Part shown: positions 43,921 through 55,982 of the stretch, piece after piece | How the letters are laid out: each line of letters starts with the position of its first letter | How positions within the stretch are numbered: the stretch's first letter is position 1 | Assembly: GCA_027922465.2 (NCBI GenBank) | Contig: BQMF02000281.1 | Span: 1-64,000, forward strand | From: Turritopsis dohrnii | Taxonomy: Eukaryota; Cnidaria; Hydrozoa; Anthoathecata; Oceaniidae | DNA length: 64,000 nt | Reading direction: 5' to 3' | Made by a program: the position numbers and the translations under genes | Notes under the pieces: generated by a model | What the model saw: the letters and a program-made list of their open reading frames with translations, nothing else | The model's database searches: none | Told to the model about the DNA's origin: nothing

Positions 43921-44653
43921 AGCTTACGTTTTACTTTTTAAATCGTTGGGTTGCAGGGCTCTTCCCGGAATTATATCCTTTTTCCTTGGACGTGCTGCAC
44001 GTCAACTGAGTACCAATGGGAGTTGATGGAGTGTATACGGTGTGCACTTTTTAATCTTTGCACAAAACCCTTTACAAAGTAATTGCACAGTCATCAATTC
44101 TCTCCATCGTTCTCTCCATCATTGCGTAAGACCCGCCGATAAGCTTTGTAGGTGCGCTGGGTTGGACGGAAAGGTGTTTTAGAGGGCGATATTGCTCAGT
44201 GAAAACCACCGTCTTTGAAAAATAAATTTTGCGCACAGTGATCAATCATCTCCTTCAGTTTGTTTCACTACAGAGCTTCCGCCCACGCACCCCAAAATAC
44301 GACCCGCGCATTAGTAGCTTTTATAAACACGCTTGTGAAAGAGCGAAAGGTGGCTGGGGGCGGAGGGTGGACATCACTTCATGGAAACCGTCTTTGAGAA
44401 ATCCTAATTGGTGGTATAAAAATAAACGTGCACGGCTTTACGAAGTCTTTTAACTCGTGTTGGGATTTGAAGAGCTCAAAGACAATTTACATTCAGCATT
44501 TGTAAAAATATAAAAAAAATTTTATTGTAGAGTGTAGTATAGATTACATCTTGGTTCAGATATGCGATGTTGTTGTTTTGAAATTTCGAATTATTTTGTT
44601 GAATGTTGTGGTCTGGATAATGGTGCTGTTGAATCTCACCCCACTGAGTTGAA

Positions 44654-44749
44654 TGGCGCTATTTCCTTTTCGCACCCCCCTAACTGTATCTGATCCTAGC
44701 CCTAACCCTAACCCTGACCCTAGGGGGGTGCGAAAAGGAAATAGCGCCA
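44654..44749. mobile_element. 96-bp MITE with telomere-like core
   Basis: Ends TGGCGCTATTTCCTTTTCGCACCCCCCTA and the exact inverse enclose CCTAGCCCTAACCCTAACCCTGACCC, a run of telomere-type CCCTAA repeats with changes. It is inserted in the right end of the 43045-44773 element. GTTGAA precedes (44648-44653) and follows (44750-44755) it, a 6-base target duplication. Removing it restores a right end that matches the left end. The whole piece can fold into one hairpin. Confidence 0.85.
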
Positions 44750-44773
44750 GTTGAATCTCACCCCAACTCACGG

Positions 44774-45385
44774 TAAGAGTCCTAAGTTACAAATTAAATC
44801 AGATTGATAATTATATACTTCTTTCACGATTTTAAAATACATTTATCAATCTTGTATTCTCAAATCAGAAGAAAACGTTGTGAATGCACTTCGTCGTGTG
44901 GCTGTCATAAATTAAAGTATAAGTACGCTTTTTATCGTGCAAGTTTTGGTCGAACTGAACATGATTTGATGTGATGACGGACTCAAATTCATAAAGATAC
45001 AATATAAAGCAAATTACAGCTTATGGAACACAAAGCACTTTGATAAGTTAATAAAAATGAAAAGTAAACGACAAAAAAGGAAAACATTTTTACATACAAA
45101 CACTGTAACAAACTGGCATAACAATTCTCCCATATTTTACTTTACAGCGGAGGTACCATTTTGGGGTCTGGGTAATTTGTTCGAATACTACTCGCATGGT
45201 AAAGTTCAGTCTTTTATTTTGGTTGAGGTGAAGACTGGTGGAAAGATGGTAAGAACATATTGATTTGTTGAAAGTACACTGAAAAAATTCGTCTCAGCCG
45301 TTCTTTTATTTCATTCTGACGTGAATTCATTTTATTCTTGTGAATTTCACTTTTTGCAAACAAAGTTTCGAACTTATGATATCGA
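44774..45385. other. Non-coding stretch
   Basis: No gene or element was recognised. Confidence 0.45.
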
Positions 45386-45387
45386 TG

Positions 45388-46045
45388 TGTACCGTAAAGC
45401 AGGGTGACTTCGATCAATTTTGCCATTATTTTAAAAGTAACTTCCGAAATACTAAACCATTACTTCTGAAACCTTGGAATCATTACATTACATATTTCTT
45501 CTATTTCAGTGCAAAATTTCACATTAACTAAACTTGTAATTCCAGAGAAATAACCTGATCTTTCCAAGAAAACGACAATATCGATTATGGGGTGACTTCG
45601 ATCAGCTTATGAGAAGCGCCAAATTACTTATAATTATATTTGACAATGTTTTTAAAGCGCCATTATTACAATATTAACAGACCACCATTTGCCATATTCG
45701 GTAAATATCCCACCGTAAGAGATCAGCGAATGTTCTTTCAGACATATTATAATTTTCTTTATATTCAGCCTCTATACTTCACATATGTACCAAAAATGTC
45801 CAGGCTAAACTTTTGAATACGACGTAGAGCGATGACCAATGTGAGCGGTGAAAATTTTGATGTTTTTCGTCGTTAATTTTGGAAGAAATTGATTGTTTCG
45901 CTTGAAGACGATTCTGATGCTATTTACAATAAGAATCTAAATGAAAATCTTAAAAAATGTGAAAAACGCACTTTAATTTCAGAGTTTAAACAGTTTATTT
46001 TTACTGATCGAAGTTACCCCGCTGATCGAAGTCACCCCTTATATG
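45388..46045. mobile_element. Degraded TA-type element with GGGTGACTTCGATCA ends
   Basis: The left end TACCGTAAAGCAGGGTGACTTCGATCA and the right end TGATCGAAGTCACCCCTTATA are inverted matches for the GGGTGACTTCGATCA part. A further copy of the phrase stands at about 45591 (GGGGTGACTTCGATCAGC), and the right end holds it twice. The start CCGT and GGGTGA resemble the 43045-44773 element, so the two may be distant family members. No transposase was recognised. Confidence 0.55.
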
Positions 46046-46481
46046 ATACAACACTATTTGTAAATGACTTTGATCATCGTTCTTCAGCCTAGCCATCATA
46101 TTTAAATATCAAACTTTAAGCACAGTACCCAGTAATTTGAATAGGAATGGATTTTTTCATATCTAATAATATTTGTTCACTACATTCATGTACAAACACG
46201 GCTGAATGCTTCGGTGACCTTTCAAATTTTAATGATCGCTATCATAAATAAAGCTAACTCTTATGTCTGAACTTTTAGAATTTTCAGGAGGTTGGATACA
46301 CACATCCTAGATAATTTATGAATACTAAAACATCGTATGTATAAGTTGTTTTGAAATTATAAGAACAATAGGCTTTCGTAGCCCTCTGAATTAGATAAAA
46401 AGACTGACAGCGAAAATATGCAGTTGTATTTGAAAATTGGACAGCAGATCATTATTTACGAAGGCAAAAAAAAAGCTGCCG

Positions 46482-48492
46482 TGTAAGATGTTGTTGCTCG
46501 TTATAGAAAACAAAGGAATTTAGTAGTGAATATGAATCGCAACGCAAAGAAAGCTTTTTTCACAGATACGGCCGATCGTCCAAAATCTTTCTGGGAAAAA
46601 GTAAAACCATACTTTAATTTAAAACACAGTTCCTGTGAAGAAAGAATTCTACTTGTTGAAAATGACGAGGTTGTGAGCAACGAAGATGAACTTGCAGTCA
46701 TCTTCAATAGCTATTTCAATAGAATCACTGACAGTTTGGATATTCCAGTAATCCCTGAATTAATTGCATTGGACCTTGATCCTGTATCGTCTGCCATTGC
46801 CAAATATGCTACACACCCATCTATTGTAGCTATTAAGTCAAGAACTCAACCAGTCACTCAATTTGAGTTCACACCAATTTCAACTGATTCAGTGATAAGG
46901 GAAATTTGTGCACTTAATCCAGAAAAGTCTGTCAGTGGTTGTATATCTCCTAAAGCCCTTCGTCTTTGTGCTTTTGAATGTGCTGATGTTTTAACTTTAA
47001 TTTTTAATAGCTGGGTTATTGACAAATCAACTTTTCCCGATGAACTAAAAGTAGCTGATATCATCCCTGTCCATAAGAAAAATAGTACTACCGATAAGGC
47101 AAATTATAGACCCATTAGCCTATTACCCGTAATCTCAAAAGTATTTGAAAGACTTATTGCGAAACAAATCGAGCCTTTTATCAATTCCTGGTTATCTAAG
47201 TTTCTCTGTGGTTTTCGCAAGTTGTATAGCACACAACATTCCATCGTTGATATGATTCGCAAATGGCAATCTTATCTAAATACTTCTGGGATTGTCGGAG
47301 CGGTATTTATGGATCTTTCCAAAGCCTTCGATTGCCTTTCCCATGACCTATTAATTGCAAAATTGGCAGCTTATGGATTTGGGAATAAAGCGCTCCGCCT
47401 ATTCCACAGTTATCTGAATAAACGTAAACATCGTGTGCGTATTGCCACATCACTTAGTGAGTTTCTTGAAATTTTGCTTGGGGTACCGCAGGGATCTGTG
47501 CTGGGACCTATTTTGTTTAACATCTTTATTAACGATTTGTTATATGCAGTTCAGGAAAATATTTGTAACTTTGCAGACGACAACACCTTATATGTCTGTG
47601 GCACGGATATCTCCGATGTCGTACGTCGAATCGATAATGACCTCATTTCAGTTTTGACCTGGTTTTCTAATAATGGCATGGTTGCAAACCCTGAAAAATT
47701 CCAGGCAATATTTTTGGGGACTGCAGATAATACGATCAGTTTAAACATTGGAGCAGCCAAGATCCAAAGCTCCAATGAAGTTAAGCTTCTTGGTGTCACG
47801 ATAGATCGTCAGTTGACTTTTTATCCTCATGTCTTTAGTTTATGCAAAAAAGCCTCTGCGAAAACGAAGGCCTTAATGAGGATAAGAAATTTTCTGACCC
47901 AAAGCCAGGCAGATCATTTGTTCAATGCCTATATAATGGCTCCTTTTAATTACTGTCCTTTGGTGTGGATGTTTTGTAGTAAGATGGCTCATAATTTAAT
48001 CAATAGAACTCATCACAAAGCTCTTTGTGCAAGATTGAACACTTTTGATACAAGTTTCGAAGAGCTTTTATTGTCATCGAGCTCCAGAACGATTCACACT
48101 AAAAACCTCCAACTCATGGTTACTAAAGTTTTTAAAGCTTTGAACCATCTAAACCCAGAACTGTTTTGGGATTCCTTTGTTTTAAAGCCTGAAGTTTACA
48201 ATCTTAGGCAGGGACCTTCTCTTGTTATTCCTCGTGGTCAAACGACACGCACAATTAATTCTTTTGATTTTCGTGCTGCTTTGGCATGGAATAATTTACC
48301 TTCGGCACTAAAGCTAGAGAAGTCCTTACCAAAATTTAAGCGTGCACTTTACAATTATAAAATATATTGCAAATGCAAGTATTGTAGCTAGTTTTTGTTT
48401 TTATTTTAATTTTTAATGTTGGAATTTATTAGTATTATGTACTATTTTTGATCCAACTTGAAATAAAGAGTAAATAAAATAAAATAAAAAAA
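46482..48492 (+). mobile_element. 5'-truncated non-LTR retrotransposon (LINE)
   Basis: Reading begins abruptly at about 46482 (DVVARYRKQRNLVVN...) with no endonuclease domain before it, as in 5'-truncated LINE copies. It ends with a (AAAAT)n tail (48474-48492). The reverse transcriptase is of the jockey/CR1 group in style. No target duplication could be read with confidence. Confidence 0.85.
46526..48391 (+). CDS. LINE reverse transcriptase (ORF2 C-terminal part)
   Basis: A 621-residue open frame, unbroken. It covers the linker after the endonuclease (FWEKVKPYF), then the reverse transcriptase with IIPVHKKNS, NYRPISLLPVISKVFERL, FMDLSKAFDCLSHDLL (first catalytic aspartate), GVPQGSVLGPILFNIFINDL, and the active-site NFADDNTLY with its aspartate pair. 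After it come the thumb (LLGVTIDRQLTF) and a C-terminal region ending in YKIYCKCKYC. The ATG at 46526 is internal to the original ORF2, so a full-length protein is not made here. The open frame implies a fairly recent insertion, though this copy lacks the endonuclease. Confidence 0.9.
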   Translation: MNMNRNAKKAFFTDTADRPKSFWEKVKPYFNLKHSSCEERILLVENDEVVSNEDELAVIFNSYFNRITDSLDIPVIPELIALDLDPVSSAIAKYATHPSIVAIKSRTQPVTQFEFTPISTDSVIREICALNPEKSVSGCISPKALRLCAFECADVLTLIFNSWVIDKSTFPDELKVADIIPVHKKNSTTDKANYRPISLLPVISKVFERLIAKQIEPFINSWLSKFLCGFRKLYSTQHSIVDMIRKWQSYLNTSGIVGAVFMDLSKAFDCLSHDLLIAKLAAYGFGNKALRLFHSYLNKRKHRVRIATSLSEFLEILLGVPQGSVLGPILFNIFINDLLYAVQENICNFADDNTLYVCGTDISDVVRRIDNDLISVLTWFSNNGMVANPEKFQAIFLGTADNTISLNIGAAKIQSSNEVKLLGVTIDRQLTFYPHVFSLCKKASAKTKALMRIRNFLTQSQADHLFNAYIMAPFNYCPLVWMFCSKMAHNLINRTHHKALCARLNTFDTSFEELLLSSSSRTIHTKNLQLMVTKVFKALNHLNPELFWDSFVLKPEVYNLRQGPSLVIPRGQTTRTINSFDFRAALAWNNLPSALKLEKSLPKFKRALYNYKIYCKCKYCS

Positions 48493-51324
48493 TGTTAACG
48501 ACGGCAAGACTTGATTGGTTTATTCCAGTAAAAATATTGGTGTAGAATTATGGGTAATAAAACAGAAACTACATACTTTATAAATCAATAGTGTTATCTG
48601 AAACAAGAAGTTACAAGATTTAAAATAGATTTAAAGCCTCAGGGGATTTGCTGTGGAGATGTAGTTTAAAAACAGCGAACCTAGGCATTAACGTTTCTTT
48701 ACTAATTTCATGGCAATCGAAAAGAAAAGTCACAAGACAATCTGTATTGAAAACAAAACCAAAACTGACTTGAATAGAATATGAACTTATCAAGAAAAAA
48801 AATCCATCCAAAAACAAATCCCAAATTGACTTTATAACACTTTATAATACACATTCCTGCATAAAGGCTTTCTATTTGGCATTATGTGAGTATCGTTGAA
48901 AGATTTTTGAAAGGAAAATATGTTGTCTTATTCCCATTTTATAAATCGATGACGTGACATAATCTAATGTACTATGGAAAGACAATTTTTGAGACTAAAT
49001 GGAAGATGTCAGGGAAATTCCCGGAAATTGCCAAATTCACCCATATGTTAGATATAACTCGCCATTGTTTTGCTATTATTTAAGTCTCGCCAGTTTCTCT
49101 TGGGTTTTCCTCTCAAAAGATGAAATGAAATGTTCATTAGAGATAATAAAGGTGTCATAAGTTGTCAAAGAAAAAGAAATGAATGATTTTGTTTCATCAC
49201 ATAAGAAAAACCAGACGAATTAAAGTGATTGAGAAAATAGAAAGAATAAGAAAGAAATGAAAGGACTTATTAGAGTATTAATTATACAATATTTGTATTA
49301 AAAAAAAACACCGTCTGCAAAATTTTGCTGTCCTAAATTTGATTTACGGCAGCTTCACGACGGCAAAAACTGAATGCTGTCATAAATTCAGTGGGCTGCT
49401 TTCGTTGAAATCAAAAGAACAAGGTTTTCTAAAGGACACAATGTAGCAATTATGGAAAAAATAATCTTTGTTCAACTTTTCTATAGAACCATATGTTCAA
49501 CCCCCCATTTTAAAACATACTATGGTCGTATTTTTTGTGTTTTTTAATTTTATCTTTTAATTTATGTGCTAATGAGAAAGCTTATCAGACTAAAACTAAC
49601 GATTTGACCATGAATGTGGTGGGTGAACAGACTATACCTTATTTTTATGATTTATAGTTCATACAAAGTAATTATCCCCTGTAAGTGTTAGAATTATCTG
49701 GTAAAGTGTGAGGGTTGGATGTCTGTTCTGCAGACAATCATCCTACTGTTAGATTAAGCTGTGTTGAAGTGTTGTACCCCATAGTTGTAATCGAAAACTA
49801 GCATAGGGGTGCAACATCAGCACTGTGTGAAGCCACATCTGAAAGGAATATTTAACTGTAAACACATGGTTTTCATAATTGTTTATATTTGTTTGCATTC
49901 AAACAGTGAAAAAGCATGATCTTTCAGAGACACACTCCTCCACAATTCTTTTGTAGGCCAATATGCGCCAATCAATGTCTATTTTCTGCCTAACAAAATG
50001 TTTTGTATTTCTTGAGATTTGGTTTAGTAATAGATATAAATTTTGTTAAACAGATAGCTCTGGAAAATCCAAAATTAGATATGCCACTTTATTGAAAGTT
50101 TGTTGACCTATTGTTAAATTACTGGTAGAATTCTCCCAAAAATTTTAATTTTTACCCAAAAAGCATGAGGAATATATTTTAACCTTCATATATGGTGATT
50201 GATGATAGTTGATGTGGATGGAACATCCATAATAATTAGAGACCTTAATGGATTGTGTTAACAGACTGTGGATTGACACCAAATTTTTATGAAAATGCAA
50301 ACTAATCTGGAAAAACTGTAAATTGATAAATGTATTAATTTCCACTTTTTCTTGCGTGTTAAAGGTCATTTAAGAAGTTCTGGATTAAATTTTCATAAAA
50401 CTATGAGCGTGTTTATATATCAGTTCAGATGACTAGCAGAAAATATCTTTCGTAATATTTTTCATTTATATAACATACAGTAGGTCCACATCAGTAACCA
50501 CATCTTTACCAAATGAATTATCTGTCTATTAAAAATGATTTTCAACAAAAATAAACACAAGAAGCTTCTTTCAAATATTTTCTCCCTTTTCTAAAACTGT
50601 AAAATTTTATTTAACTTTTCAATGCTGCTAGTGTCCATGCACCTACTTTCAGGCTATATCTGACAAACAGGAAAATTTTTTGAGGAAACATTAGGTCTTG
50701 TCATGAGAGGTGTGTAATCAGCCAACAGTGTGCAACCAGCCAACAAAATTGTTATGTTAACTTGCACTGCATTGTGGAAATCCAGTTAAGCTTCCATTTC
50801 ACTGTTATTATAAAGGGAGCTGGAAACTAAGATGCTTTTTAATTTCATTGCATAACACGAAAATGAGTTCTGCCTGGTACCACTTCTGTTTTCATATTCT
50901 TTCGTTAGGTGAACGAATCTGATGGTCCTTTCTTTCAATAAAAATAATTCTAACCGGTCAAGTTGATTAACCACTAGAAAAAATAAATGATCAAGTGCCT
51001 TATATCGCCGGTCATTGACCGTTGAACGGCAGTTATTTGCAACACTGGTGTCATAATACAACACAAGATCAAATCTTGCGAAAATTATATAGCGCTAACA
51101 TGTTGATGAAGGCTAATGATGTTGATGAGGAATAATTTAACTGAAACCAATGTGCTGTATTGATATATTAATTAATGATATGTGCACACAAAGGAATAAA
51201 TTGTTTTTCAAATAGATGGATGTTTTTCTCATTAGGATGTCGTCCTGTAAGGGTGAAGCCTGATTTTGAATTTTTCACTTATTGTCATCAAATGATCGTA
51301 ATTTCTGATCTTATTTTAATTTAG
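48493..51324. other. Stretch upstream of RPS25 exon 2
   Basis: The first exon of RPS25, expected to hold the 5' leader and the ATG alone, should lie in this part, but no ATG-GT donor stands out. A phrase TTATCTGGTAAAGTGTGAGGGTTGGATGTC at about 49694 resembles one at about 38851. Otherwise AT-rich with no gene seen. Confidence 0.4.
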
Positions 51325-51408
51325 CCACCAAAGAAGGATACCAAATCCAAGACTCCAGCCAAGTCGCAAAAACCAAAACCCTCTGGAGGAGGTAAAGCTA
51401 AAAAGAAG
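51325..51408 (+). CDS. RPS25: Ribosomal protein eS25, exon 2
   Basis: An 84-base exon between an acceptor (TTTAATTTAG) and a donor (GTAACA). It encodes PPKKDTKSKTPAKSQKPKPS and then GGGKAKKK, the lysine-rich N-terminal tail of ribosomal protein eS25 right after the start methionine. In many animals the initiator ATG of ribosomal protein genes is on the short first exon, which would explain why this exon lacks it. The first exon was not located. Confidence 0.88.
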
Positions 51409-51719
51409 GTAACAAAAATTCAGTTTTCTCTTCATTTCATATAGGAAGACTTTTCATCACGGAAACCTTTCTGCGATTGATTTAGTCGTGTTTATTTAGG
51501 AATGTTAACCTATGATAGCCTCTTCAGTTCCTTAACATACAGTTAATCTAACAAGATCCGATCACTAAAGTTTGTGGTCAAAACTTTGTTATTTACGTCT
51601 GTAATAAACGAGTAAAACTGTTGTTATTGCCTCGTTCTTTCAAACGCAAATAACAGACTTTTAACCATAACGATAGCATGATCGCATCTTGTTAGCTTAA
51701 CACGCTCTTAAGGTACTGT

Positions 51720-51956
51720 TATCAATGAGGGTCCTGTGACGGAGGTCCTAGAGGATTAGCCCCCATTTGGGCTACGGAAGCTTTAATGACAGGAACCGCT
51801 GAACTGGACATTAATCTTAGACATTCCTACTCTCTTGCTGAGTGCTAAGGAGAGAGGAATGATTCACACTGTTGTAGTTGCTGGCATGACTCGGTGGGGG
51901 ATTGAACCTGCGACCTCCCGAATATGAAGCGAGCACTCAATCGCAAGGCTACCTGT
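51720..51956 (-). mobile_element. tRNA-derived SINE, copy 2, in the RPS25 intron
   Basis: The minus strand reads GGTAGCCTTGCGATTGAGTGCTCGC (A-box region) and GCAGGTTCAATCCCCCACCGAGTCATGCCAGC (B box plus body), matching the SINE at 18725. It then continues into a 170-base tail region with AATGATTCACTCC-like sequence. It lies in the intron between exons 2 and 3 in antisense orientation. Confidence 0.72.
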
Positions 51957-52076
51957 CCGTGATGTTATTGTTAAATGTTTTTCGCTATGCAGAATTGGCA
52001 GTGATATTAATTATCAGAGTTAGGATTACATCCGATGGAAAACGAGTCTACATTATCACTGTTGTCTGCTTTTTAG

Positions 52077-52325
52077 AAATGGTCGAAAGGGAAAGTGCGC
52101 GATAAGTTGAACAACTTGATATTGTTTGATAAAGCTACTTACGAAAAGTTGTACAAAGAAGTACCAAGTTACAAGCTGATCACGCCGTCTGTTGTTTCGG
52201 AAAGATTGAAAATTCGTGCCTCGCTTGCTCGTGTAGCTTTAAAAGAATTACTTGGGAAAGGGTTGATAAAGCAAGTCGATAGCCATCATGCTCAACATAT
52301 TTACACTCGAGCTACCAAAGAGTAA
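52077..52325 (+). CDS. RPS25: Ribosomal protein eS25, exon 3 with the conserved core
   Basis: The exon starts after an acceptor (GCTTTTTAG) and gives [20 protein letters not shown] and [20 protein letters not shown], then [20 protein letters not shown] and [20 protein letters not shown]. This is the winged-helix core of eS25, which sits on the small subunit head near the E site. The frame ends KE at 52323-52325. Compared with the vertebrate protein, the C-terminal tail is slightly shorter. With the previous exon this gives about 111 residues. Confidence 0.96.
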   Translation, partial: KWSKGKVRDKLNNLILFDKATYEKLYKEVPSYKLITPSVVSERLKIRASLARVALKELLGKGLIKQVDSHHAQHIYTRATKE

Positions 52326-53930
52326 CTTGTAATGGTTATTCTAGAAAATATGTAAATTTAAATCTCGCTTATGCAATCGATCCTACCCCCTTTTCCCTTC
52401 ACCTGGATGTTTGTATAAATTCTTGCGAAATTCTTTCGTTTGAGGAGCTTACAACATGGTTGGTTGAAATTGACGCTTTCGAAGAAATAAATCGGAAATT
52501 TCCCGCCAAGCAAAAACGTCATCAAATTTCAACCAATCATGTGATTAACCAATGATTATTCGTGAAAGTTTGAGAAGAAGGCTCTGTGGAAACTAATAAC
52601 CAAATTTCCCCCAAAAGTCATGTTATCACCAGTACAAAACCATGCTTGCAACCTTAGAATAAACTGGAAATGTTTGCAAACATCGATAATTTCGATATCA
52701 ACGAAGGAGTGACTGAGACTGTTATTAAGTTTTAAAGTAATGAAATCAGTGGAACGATGGACCCCGTAAAACGAGTTTCTTGTCAACCAGAATTTGCTAA
52801 TATCCTGTGAAACCGACTTGAGCTTTTCATCATTTTGATCAGGCGTTGTGGCTAGAGATGAAATTTTGATTTAAAAAATTCTTTTGGTCGGAATTTGATA
52901 CTTAGAGAAGCTTTCAAAACGATAAATCTAGTGTTGACTGTACACCGTAAATCCTCTAATAAACGCCCTCCTAACCCCCTCCCTGTTAACTCAAAAAATT
53001 AAACTAGCATGTAGCTTTAGCTAAAAATGCCCCCGCCCTCAAGCATTCCAATTTGTACACACAGCAAGCTATACATTGCAAGCCTATATAATGGAAACAA
53101 AAACAAACAAAACTTTTGTTACTTTTTGTTATCTCTTAGGCCTATGTCACACTGATGCTAATATACCTTTCAAAAGGTGTAAATAAGGCTTAACAAGTAA
53201 TATCAGAAAGTATTGGCTACAAACAAAAGAAATGTGTGAACTGAAACATGGATACGTATTTTATAATCAAAGTAAAATTTGTTAAAGAAATTATGTAAGA
53301 GCCAAAAGAAAAAAAACACTGTTTCAAAAAAAATATTAAAGCGAAAAATCCATTAGAAATTTGCGTTTCAAACTTTAGTTCAAAACAAAAAATAGCCAAC
53401 GTTTACATAAAATAGTAAGAAAGAAATATAAAAAGGTTTTATTGATCATGAGTGGAGGACAGTTAAAGAAGAAGAAAACAAGAATTTGTAATATGGCTTT
53501 CTTGCATACACAGAAATCCAATCAAAATGGCAAGATCCACCAAAAATCAGTGAATAAAATTTATTGAACGAAAGATTTAGAGCTAAAACAACATAATACA
53601 AACATAAGATGTATGCTTGGCAAAATTTCAGATTTCAAGCTGTGCTTCAAAATCCTTGTTGTTCACTTCACTAAAAAAACGCAAAAGTAATATAAAAAAT
53701 GTTTAATTCAATTTCCGCGCTTATAGCGTAGGAAATTGTTTGGTTTACACATTCTATCTATCTATCTCTGTCGCAGTTTTTCGTCGTTTTCGGAAAGTCC
53801 GTTCGGATTTCGGATTGTTTGTTTATTCAGAATAGTTAATGACTGCCCTATGCTAGGAACTTAGGACAGGTTTGACTAAAATTGGGCAATTTAGACAAGG
53901 TGCTGATTTAGAAGTTGACGGTCATTTTGT
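52326..53930. other. Downstream of RPS25
   Basis: A poly(A) signal candidate AATAAA stands at about 52486. The rest is AT-rich, with no gene recognised. Confidence 0.45.
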
Positions 53931-53938
53931 CAGACTTA

Positions 53939-54260
53939 ACTAAAATTGGACAATTTGGGCCATATTTGGACCAAATTTCGAAAGTTCTTCAAATTTCATG
54001 AAATTTTGCATGGATTACATTTAAAAGGTGCTGATTTCAATTCTGGCAATCATTTTGTCTGAATTGACTAAAATTGGACAATTTGGGCCAGATTTGGACC
54101 AAATTTCGAAAGTTCTTCAAATTTCGTGAAATTTTGCATGGATTACAATTGAAAGGTGCTGATTTCAATTCTGGCAATCATTTTGTCTAAATTGACTAAA
54201 ATTGAACAATTTGGGCCAAATTTGGACCAAATTTCGAAAAATCTTCAATTTTCATGAATA
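53939..54260. repeat. 128-base tandem repeat, about 2.5 copies
   Basis: The block ACTAAAATTGGACAATTTGGGCC...CCAAATTTCGAAAGTTCTTCAAATTTC starts at 53939, 54067 and 54195, a period of 128 bases, with a few changes per copy. A decayed piece precedes it from about 53875. No coding potential. Confidence 0.85.
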
Positions 54261-55982
54261 AACATCATGCGTAAGATATTGGTTAACTGTTTTTCTGGCC
54301 CCGAAACATCATAGTGAATTGCAAGGCTGTCAAGATTAAGTTAAACAAAGTAGTAAAGAAGGGAGTAATTTGATGAATTCCAGACTGCATCAAATTATTA
54401 GTCAGTGTACAAGTCATTCAGATGTCTTAAAAATTAGCCTAAAGCAATTTTCTCAAGGGCTGATGCGGAAATTGTTCAAGCCTAATGGCTTCTAGTTCAT
54501 TTTAGCATACGAACCTTTTAAATAACATAATATATTATAATAATAAATTAGGAAAGAGATACGAAAAAACATTCTGTCTCCCACTTACAGTACCATGCTT
54601 TGATACGGGAAAAATGCAAAGTCAGCTAATAATTGTATTCCACCGTGTAACGTCAACACGAAAGTTGGAAGATGATGATGAACAAAATCGAAAACTGACA
54701 TTCGCCTATCTCGTGAAACTACTATGCCTCCTCGCTCGCTTACGCTCGCTGCGGGGGCAATAAACGCTCCCCTCTTATCTAGCATTTGAATACCTTATTA
54801 CACAAAATTAAACGCCATGGGCATTTTAAGTCCTAAAATGATTGCAAACCCAAATAACTATAAAAACTTTAGGAGCGTTGCATTTACTCATTTTTAAAAA
54901 TATGGAATGTATCGGTAATAATCTTTGTCATAAATTTAGAAAAACAAATGGGTGGGATATTGTTAAAAACTGAAAATCACTTTCGAGTGTAAGCCCATAT
55001 AACTTTTAAATCCAAAAACTACATAAAAGTAATTTTGCATGAACCCGAGTGTGAAAATATTAGATCAATGATAAAAAAATATTTTTGGAAGAGGAAAGAA
55101 AAGTTTATTTGCATCCTATTTGTCGAACTGAAAAATATTTATCGTCTATATGCACAGCTTACCAAGGTAACAGGGTGTTTTTCATATAATTCCACCAAAT
55201 GTTTTGGGCCCTCGTTTCTACTTTAAATAACTTTAAGTACTTAAGAATCATAAAACTTTCTTGAAATATTTTACCCGGAGGTACCTACCTAAACTCATAA
55301 TTGTACAGCTTGAAAGCGAGGCGATGGCTGATGTGACGTAATTTCCAAGGTTTACAAGACAACGACTTTTTGTTTACTTTGTTCTTTGTCTCTTTGGTCT
55401 CGCCTCATTAAAAATATCAACACGGAGATATTCTCCATACAAAAGCAGTAAATCATTTATGTACAATATTATAAATACTTGTATATATTAAAATATATTA
55501 TTAGAAACTATCTGTCACCATCTTGCATATAATTTGTGGTTATTTTATCTAAAAGCTATTTGTGAAGTAAAAGCCGCGCATGCATTGCATTTGAAGACCA
55601 AAAATATCGTAACAAACCTCTACAAAAGGCCAAGGAGACAATTGCGGGACAAACTCTAAGTAATCTCGCCTGGTGTAAGTCAACCTTTAAGCTGGTACTC
55701 CATTAAGGGGATTTCTAGCTATCGGTCACTGGCGATCAAATTTTTCAATAGATCCTGACGTAGATATTAAATTGGTGTTAAATTTACCTTAATGGAGAAC
55801 CGACCCAAACGTCTAATGGTTCCTCTTTTCGTCTTTATCTATCCTTAACCAGTTTTACAAACTGACGTAATCTTAGAATCCTTTGGTCACATGACAGATT
55901 TCAACCAATAACATTCATTATGAATGCAGTCATCTACCAACAAAACAATTGGACAACAAGCATTTCCCTGAGGAATATGCAT
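54261..55982. other. Non-coding stretch between the tandem repeat and CASK
   Basis: The distal part is likely the 3' untranslated region of CASK, which lies on the minus strand. No other gene was recognised. Confidence 0.45.

Larger units (their letters stand above)
43045..44773 (-). mobile_element. TA-flanked transposon remnant with 44-bp ends, 1729 bp
   Basis: The left end CCGTGAGTTGGGGTGAGATTCAAC continues to 44 bases and matches the right end inverted at about 41 of 44 positions, once the 96-bp MITE and one copy of its GTTGAA target duplication are removed from the right end. TA borders both sides (43043-43044, 44774-44775), so it belongs to the Tc1/mariner/pogo group in a broad sense. 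A PHD-like finger remnant is on the minus strand near the left end. Most of the transposase is deleted or decayed. Confidence 0.78.
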
